Assembly: GCA_051873875.1 (NCBI GenBank)
Contig: JBJEFI010000102.1
Location: 1-7,885 of the forward strand
Direction: 5' to 3'
DNA length: 7,885 bases
DNA from: JBJEFI01 sp051873875
GTDB lineage: Bacteria > Bacillota > Bacilli > Bacillales > Bacillaceae_G
Both the position numbers and the translations under genes were made by a program. Below the pieces are notes generated by a model. The model was not told the origin of the DNA. It worked only from the letters and a program-made list of their open reading frames with translations, and did not search any database. This document shows, piece by piece, positions 1-6,273 of the stretch. Numbering within the stretch: the first letter of the stretch is position 1; the number at the start of each line of letters is the position of its first letter.

Positions 1-100
1 TGTAATCACAAAAGGTACATTTCGCCCAAAAACAAGGTCGTCCTTTTAGCAAAACGATTTCTCGTTGATGCTTATTTGTAATTTTACTATATCGCTCCAT
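1..100 (-). CDS. Radical-SAM-like protein, N-terminal fragment (runs off the window)
   Basis: Reading the minus strand from an ATG at 100 gives 33 codons that stay open to the window edge. The peptide begins MERYSKITNK and contains LLKGRPCFWAKCTFCDY, with cysteines at residues 23, 28 and 31. This C-x4-C-x2-C cluster resembles the [4Fe-4S]-binding triad near the N terminus of radical SAM enzymes, although the canonical spacing is C-x3-C-x2-C. A GGAG ribosome binding site lies at 110-113, nine bases before the ATG, and a good promoter sits further upstream. It is divergent from a riboswitch-controlled queuosine-precursor transporter, so a role in queuosine or queuine salvage is a reasonable inference, for example a radical SAM enzyme acting on the 7-deazaguanine base. 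The catalytic body lies outside the window, so the enzyme class is likely but the reaction is unknown. Confidence 0.7.
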   Translation of the reverse strand, partial: MERYSKITNKHQREIVLLKGRPCFWAKCTFCDY

Positions 101-133
101 TATGAAATTCTCCGTTTCTTTATTCTGTTACAA

Positions 134-163
134 AGTATAATGCTATCTTCTTCTTTTTTTCAA
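134..163 (-). promoter_or_regulatory. Candidate sigma-A promoter for the radical-SAM-like gene
   Basis: On the minus strand TTGAAA (163-158) and TATACT (139-134) are separated by 18 bases. Transcription would start near 127, giving a leader of about 27 nt before the ATG at 100 and leaving the GGAG site inside the transcript. The match is by eye, in AT-rich DNA. Confidence 0.5.
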
Positions 164-184
164 TCATTTTTATTAAATTATTTC

Positions 185-213
185 TTTTCATCTACAAATA
201 CTAGTGGTATGAT
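185..213 (+). promoter_or_regulatory. Candidate sigma-A promoter for the queuosine-precursor transporter
   Basis: TTTTCA (185-190) and TATGAT (208-213) are 17 bases apart. The predicted start near 220 places the whole preQ1 riboswitch (233-273) in the leader. The -35 element is weak; the position relative to the riboswitch is the main support. Confidence 0.45.
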
Positions 214-232
214 AAACGTTGTGATTTTTATA

Positions 233-273
233 CCCCAGTTCGCAATTATCCTGGGTTATCAAAACTAAGGAGG
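233..273 (+). promoter_or_regulatory. preQ1-I riboswitch (translational type)
   Basis: CCCAG (234-238) pairs perfectly with CTGGG (251-255) around a 12-nt loop, TTCGCAATTATC. An A-rich tail, TTATCAAAACTAAGGA, follows directly. This is the preQ1-I layout: a short P1 hairpin, a loop ending in the C that recognises the ligand, and an A-rich strand that folds back into the P1 groove and ends in a pseudoknot strand. The loop and tail resemble the well-studied Thermoanaerobacter aptamer. The pseudoknot strand CTAAGG overlaps the Shine-Dalgarno AAGGAGG (267-273), so ligand binding should hide the ribosome binding site and shut off the transporter when preQ1 is plentiful. The precise pseudoknot pairs are less clear by eye than P1. 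The gene downstream is a queuosine-precursor transporter, as expected. Confidence 0.87.
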
Positions 274-283
274 ACATTTTAAT

Positions 284-1000
284 ATGAACGAATGGATTGG
301 CTTAATTTTAACGTTAAGCAACTTTGTACTGCTTTATTTTGCGTACAGATTTTTTGGTAAGGTGGGTATTTTTGCATATATTGCATTAAGTGTCATCGGT
401 GCCAACATCCAAGTAACAAAAACTGTCGAGTTACTTGGTTTCACTACTTCCCTTGGGAATGCCATGTATACAGGTATTTACCTTGGAACAGACTTATTAA
501 ATGAGAAATACGGTGCTAAAGAAGCTCGTCGTGCTGTCTGGGTTGGTTTCTTCATTATGTTAGCATTTACAATTACAACACAGCTAGCAATAATGGTAAC
601 TCCTCATGAAACAGATTGGGCACAACCTCATTTACAATCTTTATTCGGCGTGTTCCCTGCTATTCTTATTGTTAGCTTCTCTGCATTTTTAATTAGCCAA
701 CAGTTAGATGTATCGATTTATCATTGGATTAAGAAAAAGCTACCAGCATATAAGTATTTATGGGTTCGTAACAACGGAAGTACAGTAATTAGTCAGCTTG
801 TTGACACAGCTATTTTTACTTTCCTATTAACAGACTACTTACCATGGGGTATTTTCCCGAAAGAAGCATGTGTAAGTATCTTTGTAAGTACGTATATCAT
901 TAAAGTACTTGTATCTACATTAGATACGCCGTTCATTTATTTAATGACGAAAACAAAGCCTAAAAAATGGGTAACGGAAGAAGAAGAGGAAGCGGCATAA
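284..1000 (+). CDS. yhhQ: Queuosine-precursor transporter, YhhQ/COG1738 (Vut_1) family
   Basis: This 238-residue integral membrane protein belongs to the family that imports 7-deazaguanine precursors of the modified tRNA base queuosine (preQ0, preQ1, or in some members queuine). About six hydrophobic segments are visible, near residues 3-22, 27-45, 83-104, 119-140, 166-184 and 196-212. Family-typical conserved stretches are present: TDLLNEKYGAKEARRAV around residues 69-85, and RNNGSTVISQLVDTAIF around 162-178. The C terminus is an acidic tail (EEEEE). The length is normal for the family. Translation starts at ATG 284, 10 bases after an AAGGAGG site embedded in the preQ1 riboswitch, so expression should fall when the precursor is abundant. 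A terminator follows at 1026, so it is monocistronic. Which precursor is carried cannot be told from sequence alone. Confidence 0.9.
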   Translation: MNEWIGLILTLSNFVLLYFAYRFFGKVGIFAYIALSVIGANIQVTKTVELLGFTTSLGNAMYTGIYLGTDLLNEKYGAKEARRAVWVGFFIMLAFTITTQLAIMVTPHETDWAQPHLQSLFGVFPAILIVSFSAFLISQQLDVSIYHWIKKKLPAYKYLWVRNNGSTVISQLVDTAIFTFLLTDYLPWGIFPKEACVSIFVSTYIIKVLVSTLDTPFIYLMTKTKPKKWVTEEEEEAA

Positions 1001-1025
1001 TAGTCGCATGATAATTGCATACACA

Positions 1026-1062
1026 AAAGGCTGATGAAATCGTTCATCAGCCTTTATTTTTA
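1026..1062 (+). terminator. Rho-independent terminator of the transporter gene
   Basis: AAAGGCTGATGA (1026-1037) pairs with TCATCAGCCTTT (1044-1055) in a 12-bp stem with a 6-nt loop, followed by ATTTTTAT. It lies 26 bases after the stop codon. Read in the other direction it has a TTTT run and may also end the convergent protease transcript arriving from 1081. Confidence 0.9.
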
Positions 1063-1080
1063 TAACAGCATTATATTAAT

Positions 1081-1764
1081 TTAAAAAAAGTTTAGATAAT
1101 AAGTGACAAACAAGTTCCAAATAGCATGAATGACAACAGTAACAAACCATGAATGAGACAATTTATAAACAATAGCCGTTAATATACCAAAAGAAAAGAA
1201 TAGAATAGAATCTTCGATAGGCTGCATATGGGAAATTGCAAAGATAGTTGCACTGATGAGGATTGAAAAAATAACATGCATATTTTCATTTAGCTTCCTA
1301 AATAAAACACCACGAAAGAAAGCTTCCTCCCATAATGGAGCAAAAATAGCCGTACTAATGACATATTGAAACTGTTGAAAAATTGTTGCAGAGGGGTTGC
1401 GACTATAAGGACTTGTTAAAAGATCCCATGTACTTCGTAAAGGATTATTAAAGATATTGGCACAAATTAAAAATAAGATAATGAAAGTGACGATGATCAT
1501 CACCCAATTTTTTATACTCCATATAGCTTTCACATTAAAAGATTCCGCACAATACACTCTAATTGATTTAAAAAATAACATAGTTATAGCAAATATTATT
1601 CCTCCCAATATCGTTATATTATATTTATTGATAAACAAAAGATTACTTGTACGTAAAAGGAAACCAAAAGAATAGCTAATAGCTACATACGCAAAAACAA
1701 ACAAAATAATTGATACCCAAGTTACCTTTTTAGCTGGCTTTTCTATGTGTGTTTGAATTTCCAT
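1081..1764 (-). CDS. CPBP (CAAX-protease-like/Abi) family intramembrane metalloprotease
   Basis: A 227-residue polytopic membrane protein carrying all three short motifs of the CPBP family: EEAFFR at residues 146-151 (EExxxR), FAISH at 175-179 (FxxxH) and HAIWN at 213-217 (HxxxN). These residues form the metal-dependent active site inside the membrane in this family, whose bacterial members act in bacteriocin self-immunity, in peptide maturation, or in roles still unknown. Hydrophobic segments lie around residues 16-36, 48-65, 85-104, 133-145, 163-178, 185-200 and 207-222. The start ATG at 1764 has an AAAGGAG site seven bases upstream. It is the last gene of a minus-strand cluster, 47 bases downstream of the intron-containing membrane-protein gene, and probably shares its transcript. 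Fold and catalytic class are well supported; the substrate is unknown. Confidence 0.88.
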   Translation of the reverse strand: MEIQTHIEKPAKKVTWVSIILFVFAYVAISYSFGFLLRTSNLLFINKYNITILGGIIFAITMLFFKSIRVYCAESFNVKAIWSIKNWVMIIVTFIILFLICANIFNNPLRSTWDLLTSPYSRNPSATIFQQFQYVISTAIFAPLWEEAFFRGVLFRKLNENMHVIFSILISATIFAISHMQPIEDSILFFSFGILTAIVYKLSHSWFVTVVIHAIWNLFVTYYLNFF

Positions 1765-1811
1765 TTCTCCACTCCTTTCTAAATATTATAATAATTAATA
1801 GAAGCCCTATT

Positions 1812-2176
1812 TTATAAGATACTTAGAAGTTGTATGATAAAAAAAGCAAACGAACCAATTAATATTGATTTTACAAATATTTCTGTAGGCTTATCACTAG
1901 GTATCCATAGCAATACATCTTTCACATAATAATTACTCGTATTTAATTGAGATAAATCACTTGGTCCTAAACTAACCATTGCTACCGAAAGAAAAAAGAA
2001 TATTCCGAAAATAAAACGACTACTTTCTTCATCTATGTTAAAAAAATTACTAATAAGGAATGTCGCTATATATTCAAAAATGATTGTACAAAATGAAAAA
2101 AATAACATTTTAACAATTTGCATTCGTTTAAACGTCTTCATTTCCTTAATTGTCTCTAACGATTTTCGCTTTTTTT
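1812..2176 (-). CDS. Exon 2 of an intron-split small membrane protein (residues 38-158 after splicing)
   Basis: This is the downstream exon of a gene split by a group II intron. Joined to exon 1 (2886-2997) it gives one open frame of 477 nt, 158 residues plus stop; codon 38 (GAA, Glu) is split as G|AA. The spliced protein has a membrane segment at residues 3-30 (exon 1), a charged cytoplasmic-looking linker KEKKRKSLETIKEMKTFKR at 37-55, then segments near 61-84, 92-108 and 136-157. An ATG inside this exon (2141, residue 50) could be read as the start of a 109-residue protein, but an AAGG lies only a couple of bases before it, too close for normal initiation, and the frame stays open upstream to the splice site. 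I do not recognise the family. A CPBP protease gene follows 47 bases downstream on the same strand, suggesting a shared function. Confidence 0.72.
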
Positions 2177-2885
2177 ATATAGATAGGTAAAATTTTGTTT
2201 ACACTCCATCTTTTCCCCCTATCCACACCGCACATGCAACTTTCATCGCATACGGCGTTCCATCAAAACCATCACAGCTTTGACTAGTGGCTATCCCTAG
2301 GCATAGGTTTCCCTAGCTTCAACAGTACTGTGCCACCGCTCTCACTAATATTAAATGAAGTTATCATATGATTCACATGTTTCCTTCATACCACTTCGTT
2401 GGGTGTAGTCCCTCTATGTTATTAGCTTTCCACGTTCCAATAACTCTATCTATCCATATATCCTTAGGTGCCTCCTATGAGCCTATCTGCTAGATTGTGC
2501 CTTTAACACAATAAGGATTTTCATAACAAGGTTTTTACTCATCCTCACAGATTAATCGAAATAAGCATTTCTACTTACTAAATGTCTAGACCCTTTCATT
2601 CAGAGGTTCGTCTTATTATAATAATTATCCTCACCTTAGATATTTTTTAGACTCCCGGCCTATCATGTATTCGACCACCTCTGGTTCGCATTTCCTCGAT
2701 CTTTTCGTTAGGATACACTCTCAGCCGACTTTACCGAGCTTTATACATTGTATTTCCTACACAATACAATGCATATCGGAGTATCAGAGATAGCGTTTCA
2801 AGGCGTTACCCTCTCATTCCACTATTCGAGTTATTAGTTCTAAATTATATTTAGGTAGCACTTTTCATACTACAACGTGTCGCAC
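2177..2885 (-). mobile_element. Group II intron without an encoded reverse transcriptase (709 nt)
   Basis: Read on the minus strand, the element starts GTGCGACACG (2885-2876), the standard group II 5' end. Domain V is complete at 2257-2226. A domain III-like helix GTGGC/GCCAC lies at 2336-2332 and 2291-2287. Domain IV, where the reverse transcriptase/maturase normally sits, is reduced to a five-pair hairpin (TCAAA 2283-2279 with TTTGA 2267-2263). Domain VI is closed by TGGATAG (2225-2219) with CTATCTA (2186-2180), with A2188 as candidate branch point, and the intron ends in AT at 2177. EBS1 (CCTTGTTA, 2531-2524) pairs over eight positions with IBS1 (TGACAAGG, 2893-2886), one being G-U. EBS2 (TTTCGA, 2561-2556) pairs with TTGAAA (2900-2895), again with one G-U. 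No long reading frame exists on either strand, so splicing would be RNA-catalysed or aided by a maturase encoded elsewhere, and mobility would need help in trans. Confidence 0.9.
2226..2257 (-). ncRNA. Group II intron domain V (catalytic hairpin)
   Basis: The 32-nt element folds as CGCCG, TATGC and GAT pairing through a GAAA tetraloop with GTT, GCATG and CGGTG, with a two-nucleotide bulge before CGGTG. That is the conserved domain V shape: lower stem, dinucleotide bulge, upper stem and GNRA loop. The triad at the base reads CGC instead of the commoner AGC, which is also found in catalytically active introns such as the Oceanobacillus iheyensis one. All key elements look intact, arguing that the ribozyme can still be active. 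Confidence 0.9.
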
Positions 2886-2997
2886 CCTTGTCATTTTCAA
2901 CTTTTGAAATCCATCGAGCAATTAAAAAAATAACGAAAATAAAAAATAAATTTATAATAATTTTTAATATAAAATGGACATTTAAAAATAGTACCAC
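2886..2997 (-). CDS. Exon 1 of the intron-split small membrane protein (residues 1-37 plus one base)
   Basis: A GTG at 2997 starts 37 codons plus a single G, beginning MVLFLNVHFILK and ending ARWISKVENDK. Nearly all of it is one transmembrane segment (residues 3-30) followed by a basic-acidic junction. A strong AAAGGGG ribosome binding site ends at 3006, eight bases before the GTG, which fixes the start. An ATG at 3002 overlapping this region is in another frame and stops after six codons. Without splicing the frame continues 11 codons into the intron and then meets TAA, giving a 48-residue peptide with only one membrane segment. The last eight bases form IBS1 and pair with the intron. It is too short to be found by ordinary gene callers. 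It lies 94 bases downstream of the ankyrin pseudogene. Confidence 0.72.
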
Positions 2998-3091
2998 ATC
3001 ATTAACCCCTTTCAAGAAATAGCAGATTTATTTAGAGAGTGATTCTATCCTTCTCTTCTCTACAAAAAACGAATCTCCTTTACATGTAGCC

Positions 3092-3574
3092 TTACCGTAA
3101 CTGTTCAGCAACTTGATGATAACCTCGTTCTACAGCTAACTCTAACGCTGTTTGTCCATCTTCCACTTTTTTATTAACATCTGCCCCGTATTCAAATAGT
3201 AAACGAATAATTTCTGTATTATCATCATGAAATGCAGCAGTATGTAAACTTGTACGTCCATTGCTATCCAAAATTATTGAATCTGCCTTATATTCTAATA
3301 GTAGCTTTGTCAACTTTAAGGTTACGTTCTCCGGCAATAGCTGCATGTAACACCGTATTAGAAGGAATAAATGTAACTCTCGATTGAGAAATGGCATTAA
3401 CCTCTGCATCATAATCCAAAAGGACTTGTACAACTTCTTTATTCTCAAAATGAGCAGCAAATCCTAATGGTAAAAGGCCGTCTTTATTTTCCCATTAACC
3501 AACCTCGAATGTAATGTCAATAACTCCTTTCCTTTTATTACATCAGTTTCTTGTATTGCTTGAAACAATTCCAT
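3092..3574 (-). pseudogene. Ankyrin-repeat protein gene, broken by two frameshifts
   Basis: The original gene starts at ATG 3574 (MELFQAIQET...), with GGGG at 3585-3588 ten bases upstream, and would encode about 160 residues of tandem ankyrin repeats. The reading frame is lost near VNGK (about 3492-3480), where one base, probably an A in an A-run, seems missing; the next in-frame stop is TAG. The ankyrin sequence continues in another frame (GLLPLGFAAH...VLLDYDAEVNAI...NTVLHAAIAGERNLK) and returns to the first frame near 3315, where one extra base seems present. From there LLLEYKAD, GRTSLHTAAFHD, LLFEYGADVN and GQTALELAVERGYHQVAEQL are intact repeats up to the stop. Ankyrin repeats mediate protein-protein binding. 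The two shifts cancel in length, so this may be real decay or two assembly errors. An ATG at 3460 opens a 122-residue frame whose first third is frame-shifted nonsense. Confidence 0.8.
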
Positions 3575-3658
3575 TCTTCATCATCCCCTTTATTTTTTCT
3601 CTCTTTTCTCTTTATTTCTACATGGATAAATCAGTTTCCTCTTACCTGTTTTGCTAGA

Positions 3659-3688
3659 ATTAGACCCTAAAAACGCTAAAATTGTCTA
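3659..3688 (-). promoter_or_regulatory. Weak candidate promoter for the ankyrin/membrane-protein/CPBP cluster, with an inverted repeat
   Basis: On the minus strand TAGACA (3688-3683) and TCTAAT (3664-3659) are 18 bases apart, five of six matches to each consensus. The same bases form an inverted repeat TTAGAC (3660-3665) / GTCTAA (3684-3689), which could be coincidence or a binding site. It would give a leader of about 75 nt before ATG 3574. Confidence 0.35.
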
Positions 3689-3702
3689 ACCTTGCAAAAA
3701 AA

Positions 3703-3715
3703 TAAACGTGGTTTA
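3703..3715. promoter_or_regulatory. Operator-like inverted repeat upstream of the metalloprotease promoter
   Basis: TAAAC-GTG-GTTTA is a perfect 13-bp inverted repeat (five-base arms, three-base centre), 14 bases upstream of the metalloprotease -35 element. Its position suits an activator or repressor, but no regulator can be named and short AT-rich palindromes occur by chance. Confidence 0.3.
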
Positions 3716-3729
3716 CCTACTAAAATCTA

Positions 3730-3758
3730 TTGAAATATAAGAATTTTTAGAATATTAT
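3730..3758 (+). promoter_or_regulatory. Sigma-A-type promoter of the InhA metalloprotease gene
   Basis: TTGAAA (3730-3735) and TATTAT (3753-3758) are exactly 17 bases apart. Transcription would start near 3765, about 30 nt before the ATG at 3797. The overlapping AATATTATT (3751-3759) fits the ScoC/Hpr consensus RATANTATY of Bacillus, a repressor of secreted proteases, but such a short AT-rich match is weak evidence. Confidence 0.55.
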
Positions 3759-3796
3759 TAATAATGTATCAACAACATTTAGAAAGAAGGGAATAT

Positions 3797-6253
3797 ATGA
3801 AAAAGAATAAACTATTTTCTGTATTTGCTTTAAGTAGTTTGCTAGTTAGTGCACCAGCATTAAGTGGACAAGCCTTTGCAGCTACAGAAACAATTGATTC
3901 ACCTACTTACACACAAGTAGATGCACCTTACTTCGATCATAATATCGTCAACGAAGATCGATTATTAGCCGCTTTAAAACAACGTGGTGTTATTACAAGC
4001 TCAGACTCTGCTAGTGATGCACAAAAGAAGTTAAAGGCATACATTACACAAAAATCTACACCTTATACTTCTACTTTGCAAACTACGGCTGCTAATACAA
4101 CAACGCCACCTGCCGCACAAAGAGATAAACATATTAAAAATCTATACAAGAACTACAAAGAATTTCATTTAAAACACAATAAAGAAACAGGTAAAAAATC
4201 CCCTGCTAATGGAAATAATTCTGCAAACAAAGGGCTGAATGGCAAATCTAATGTTCCAAAAGCAAAAGATAAAAAATATACTGGTCCAGTTCGAGAAGAT
4301 AATGTTCTTGTCTTACTAGTTGAGTATAGCGATTTTAAACATAATAACATCGATAAGCAAGCAGACTATATGTATTCAGATGATTTCAATAAACAACATT
4401 ACGAAAAAATGTTATTTGGTGATAAACAATTTACATTATACGATGGAACAAAAGTCGATACCTTTAAACAATTTTATGAAGAGCAATCAGGCGGTAGCTA
4501 TACAGTCAAAGGTACTGTTTCTGATTGGTTAACAGTTCCAGGCAAAGCAAAAGATTACGGTGATGATAATCCAAATGGCGGCCACGATAACTTAGCACCA
4601 CTTGGACCTCGTGACTTAGTAAAAGATTCATTAAATGCAGCTGTGGCAAGCGGCATGGATTTATCTCAATTTGACAAATTAGATATATACGACCTTGATG
4701 GTGATGGCAATACAAATGAACCAGATGGCTTAATTGATCATTTAATGATTATCCACGCTGGTGTGGGACAAGAAGCTGGTGGTGGTCGCTTAGGTGATGA
4801 TGCAATTTGGTCTCATCGTTGGGTAGTTGGCAACCAACCTTATGCAATTGCAAATACAACTGCTTCAGTACCATATTGGGGCGGAAAAATGGCTGCCTTT
4901 GATTACACAATCGAACCAGAGGATGGCGCTGTTGGGGTATTCGCTCATGAATTTGGACATGATTTAGGATTACCAGATGAATATGATACTCAATATTCTG
5001 GTAATGGGGAACCAATTGCTTCTTGGTCTGTTATGAGTGGTGGTAGCTGGAACGGTCGAATGGCTGGTACAGAACCAACAAGTTTCTCTCCACAAAACAA
5101 AGAATTCTTCCAAAAAACAATGGGCGGAAACTGGGCAAATATTGTAGAAGTAGATGCTAGTAAACTTAATTCTAGTGGTACATTTGCGCTTATCGACCAA
5201 AGTGTAACGAAATCTGCTAACCCTGGTATGGTAAAAGTAAATTTACCTGATAAAGAAATTCAAGGTATTCAACCTATCCAAGGGAAAAACTATTACTACA
5301 GCACAAAAGGAGACAATTTACACTCAAAAATGACGACTCCTTTACTAGATTTAACAAATGCAACAACTGCAAGCTTAAACTTTGAGAGTTTCTATGAAAT
5401 TGAAACTGATTACGATTATTTAACAGTAAGTGTTGTCGATGAAAGTGGTCAATCAACCGTGATTGATACAATTGGTGATTCAAAAACAGATATCGCCAAA
5501 AAACGTACATTATCTGGCGGATTCACAACGACAAAAGAGCAATGGTTAGATGTTTCTTATGATTTAAGTGCATTTGCTGGTAAAAAAGTAAAAGTACAAT
5601 TTAGCTACGACACAGATGGCGGTCTAGTTGGAAGAGGCTTTACAATGGATAGCGTTAACTTAACTGTCAATGGCGCTACTACTTATACAGATGATGCAGA
5701 AGGCACACCAACCTTTACATTAGATAAAGCAATGGTTTCAAATGGAATCGAATATGCAAACCACTATTATTATTTAGAATGGCGTAACTATGCTGGTTCT
5801 GATAACGCCTTAAAATATAGCCGTGGTGTTGTATATAACACTGGTTTATTAACATGGTATGCAGATGATAGCTACTCAGATAACTGGACAGGTATTCACC
5901 CTGGTAGAGGCTTCTTAGGTGTTGTTGACTCTCATCCAAAGGCGATCGTCGGTACATTAAATGGTAAACAATCTGTTGCACAAAGTACTCGCTACCAAGT
6001 TGCAGATGCTGCCTTTAGCCAAGATAAAACACCAGCTTGGACATTTAACAGTCCATCTCGTGGTCTATTTGAATATACAAGTCAAAAAGGTGTAACAACC
6101 TTTAATGATTCTAATAACTACTTTGATGAAACGAAATATTCTGGTGTATCCATCTTAGATGCTGGACGATATGTTCCAAACTATGGCATTAAAGTTCAAG
6201 TACTTGGCGAAGCAAAAGATAACTCTGCCGGACTTGTTTGGATTCGCAAGTAA
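3797..6253 (+). CDS. inhA: Immune inhibitor A family secreted zinc metalloprotease (peptidase M6)
   Basis: An 818-residue secreted protease closely resembling Bacillus cereus/thuringiensis InhA, which degrades host antimicrobial peptides and matrix proteins. It opens with a signal peptide (MKKNK, hydrophobic core, likely cleavage AFA|A after residue 28). A propeptide follows (ERLLAAL-type motif DRLLAALKQRGVI) with a Lys/Asn/Gly-rich linker around 120-165. The catalytic domain starts near VREDNVLVLLVEYSDFKHNN. The zinc site is HEFGHDLGLPDE, with H384, E385 and H388 and the family-typical DE at 394-395. DLDGDGN at 299-305 looks like a calcium site, and VMSGGSW around 412-418 is conserved in the family. 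Residues about 510-625 match the C-terminal Immune_inhib_A (MAM-like) domain. The start at 3797 is preferred over an in-frame ATG at 3764: AGAAGGG lies just upstream of it, it begins the signal peptide, and 3764 coincides with the predicted transcription start. No frame damage is seen. Confidence 0.95.
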   Translation: MKKNKLFSVFALSSLLVSAPALSGQAFAATETIDSPTYTQVDAPYFDHNIVNEDRLLAALKQRGVITSSDSASDAQKKLKAYITQKSTPYTSTLQTTAANTTTPPAAQRDKHIKNLYKNYKEFHLKHNKETGKKSPANGNNSANKGLNGKSNVPKAKDKKYTGPVREDNVLVLLVEYSDFKHNNIDKQADYMYSDDFNKQHYEKMLFGDKQFTLYDGTKVDTFKQFYEEQSGGSYTVKGTVSDWLTVPGKAKDYGDDNPNGGHDNLAPLGPRDLVKDSLNAAVASGMDLSQFDKLDIYDLDGDGNTNEPDGLIDHLMIIHAGVGQEAGGGRLGDDAIWSHRWVVGNQPYAIANTTASVPYWGGKMAAFDYTIEPEDGAVGVFAHEFGHDLGLPDEYDTQYSGNGEPIASWSVMSGGSWNGRMAGTEPTSFSPQNKEFFQKTMGGNWANIVEVDASKLNSSGTFALIDQSVTKSANPGMVKVNLPDKEIQGIQPIQGKNYYYSTKGDNLHSKMTTPLLDLTNATTASLNFESFYEIETDYDYLTVSVVDESGQSTVIDTIGDSKTDIAKKRTLSGGFTTTKEQWLDVSYDLSAFAGKKVKVQFSYDTDGGLVGRGFTMDSVNLTVNGATTYTDDAEGTPTFTLDKAMVSNGIEYANHYYYLEWRNYAGSDNALKYSRGVVYNTGLLTWYADDSYSDNWTGIHPGRGFLGVVDSHPKAIVGTLNGKQSVAQSTRYQVADAAFSQDKTPAWTFNSPSRGLFEYTSQKGVTTFNDSNNYFDETKYSGVSILDAGRYVPNYGIKVQVLGEAKDNSAGLVWIRK

Positions 6254-6273
6254 GCTAGAAAAACCTAAGACGG

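Noticed and set aside
65..268. 67-codon plus-strand frame left of the transporter
   Set aside because: It overlaps the radical-SAM start, both promoters and the riboswitch, has no ribosome binding site, and its composition is just translated AT-rich intergenic DNA.
1457..1675. 72-codon plus-strand frame opposite the CPBP gene
   Set aside because: It lies wholly antisense to a gene with all three family motifs and has no initiation signals.
1812..2141. Treating the 109-residue frame from ATG 2141 as the complete gene
   Set aside because: The AAGG before this ATG is only a couple of bases away, and the same frame is open upstream to the intron boundary, where exon 1 with a strong ribosome binding site joins in frame.
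2200..2890. Decayed insertion sequence or empty intergenic DNA
   Set aside because: Domain V, the GUGCG end and EBS-IBS pairing identify it as group II intron RNA; no transposase remnant or terminal inverted repeats were seen.
3764..3796. Upstream in-frame start of inhA adding 11 residues
   Set aside because: It would sit at the predicted transcription start, lacks a ribosome binding site, and would place charged residues ahead of a standard signal peptide.
4165..5981. Several reverse-strand frames (and one plus-strand frame at 4320-4532) inside inhA
   Set aside because: They are shadows of the inhA coding sequence with no ribosome binding sites or recognisable protein features.
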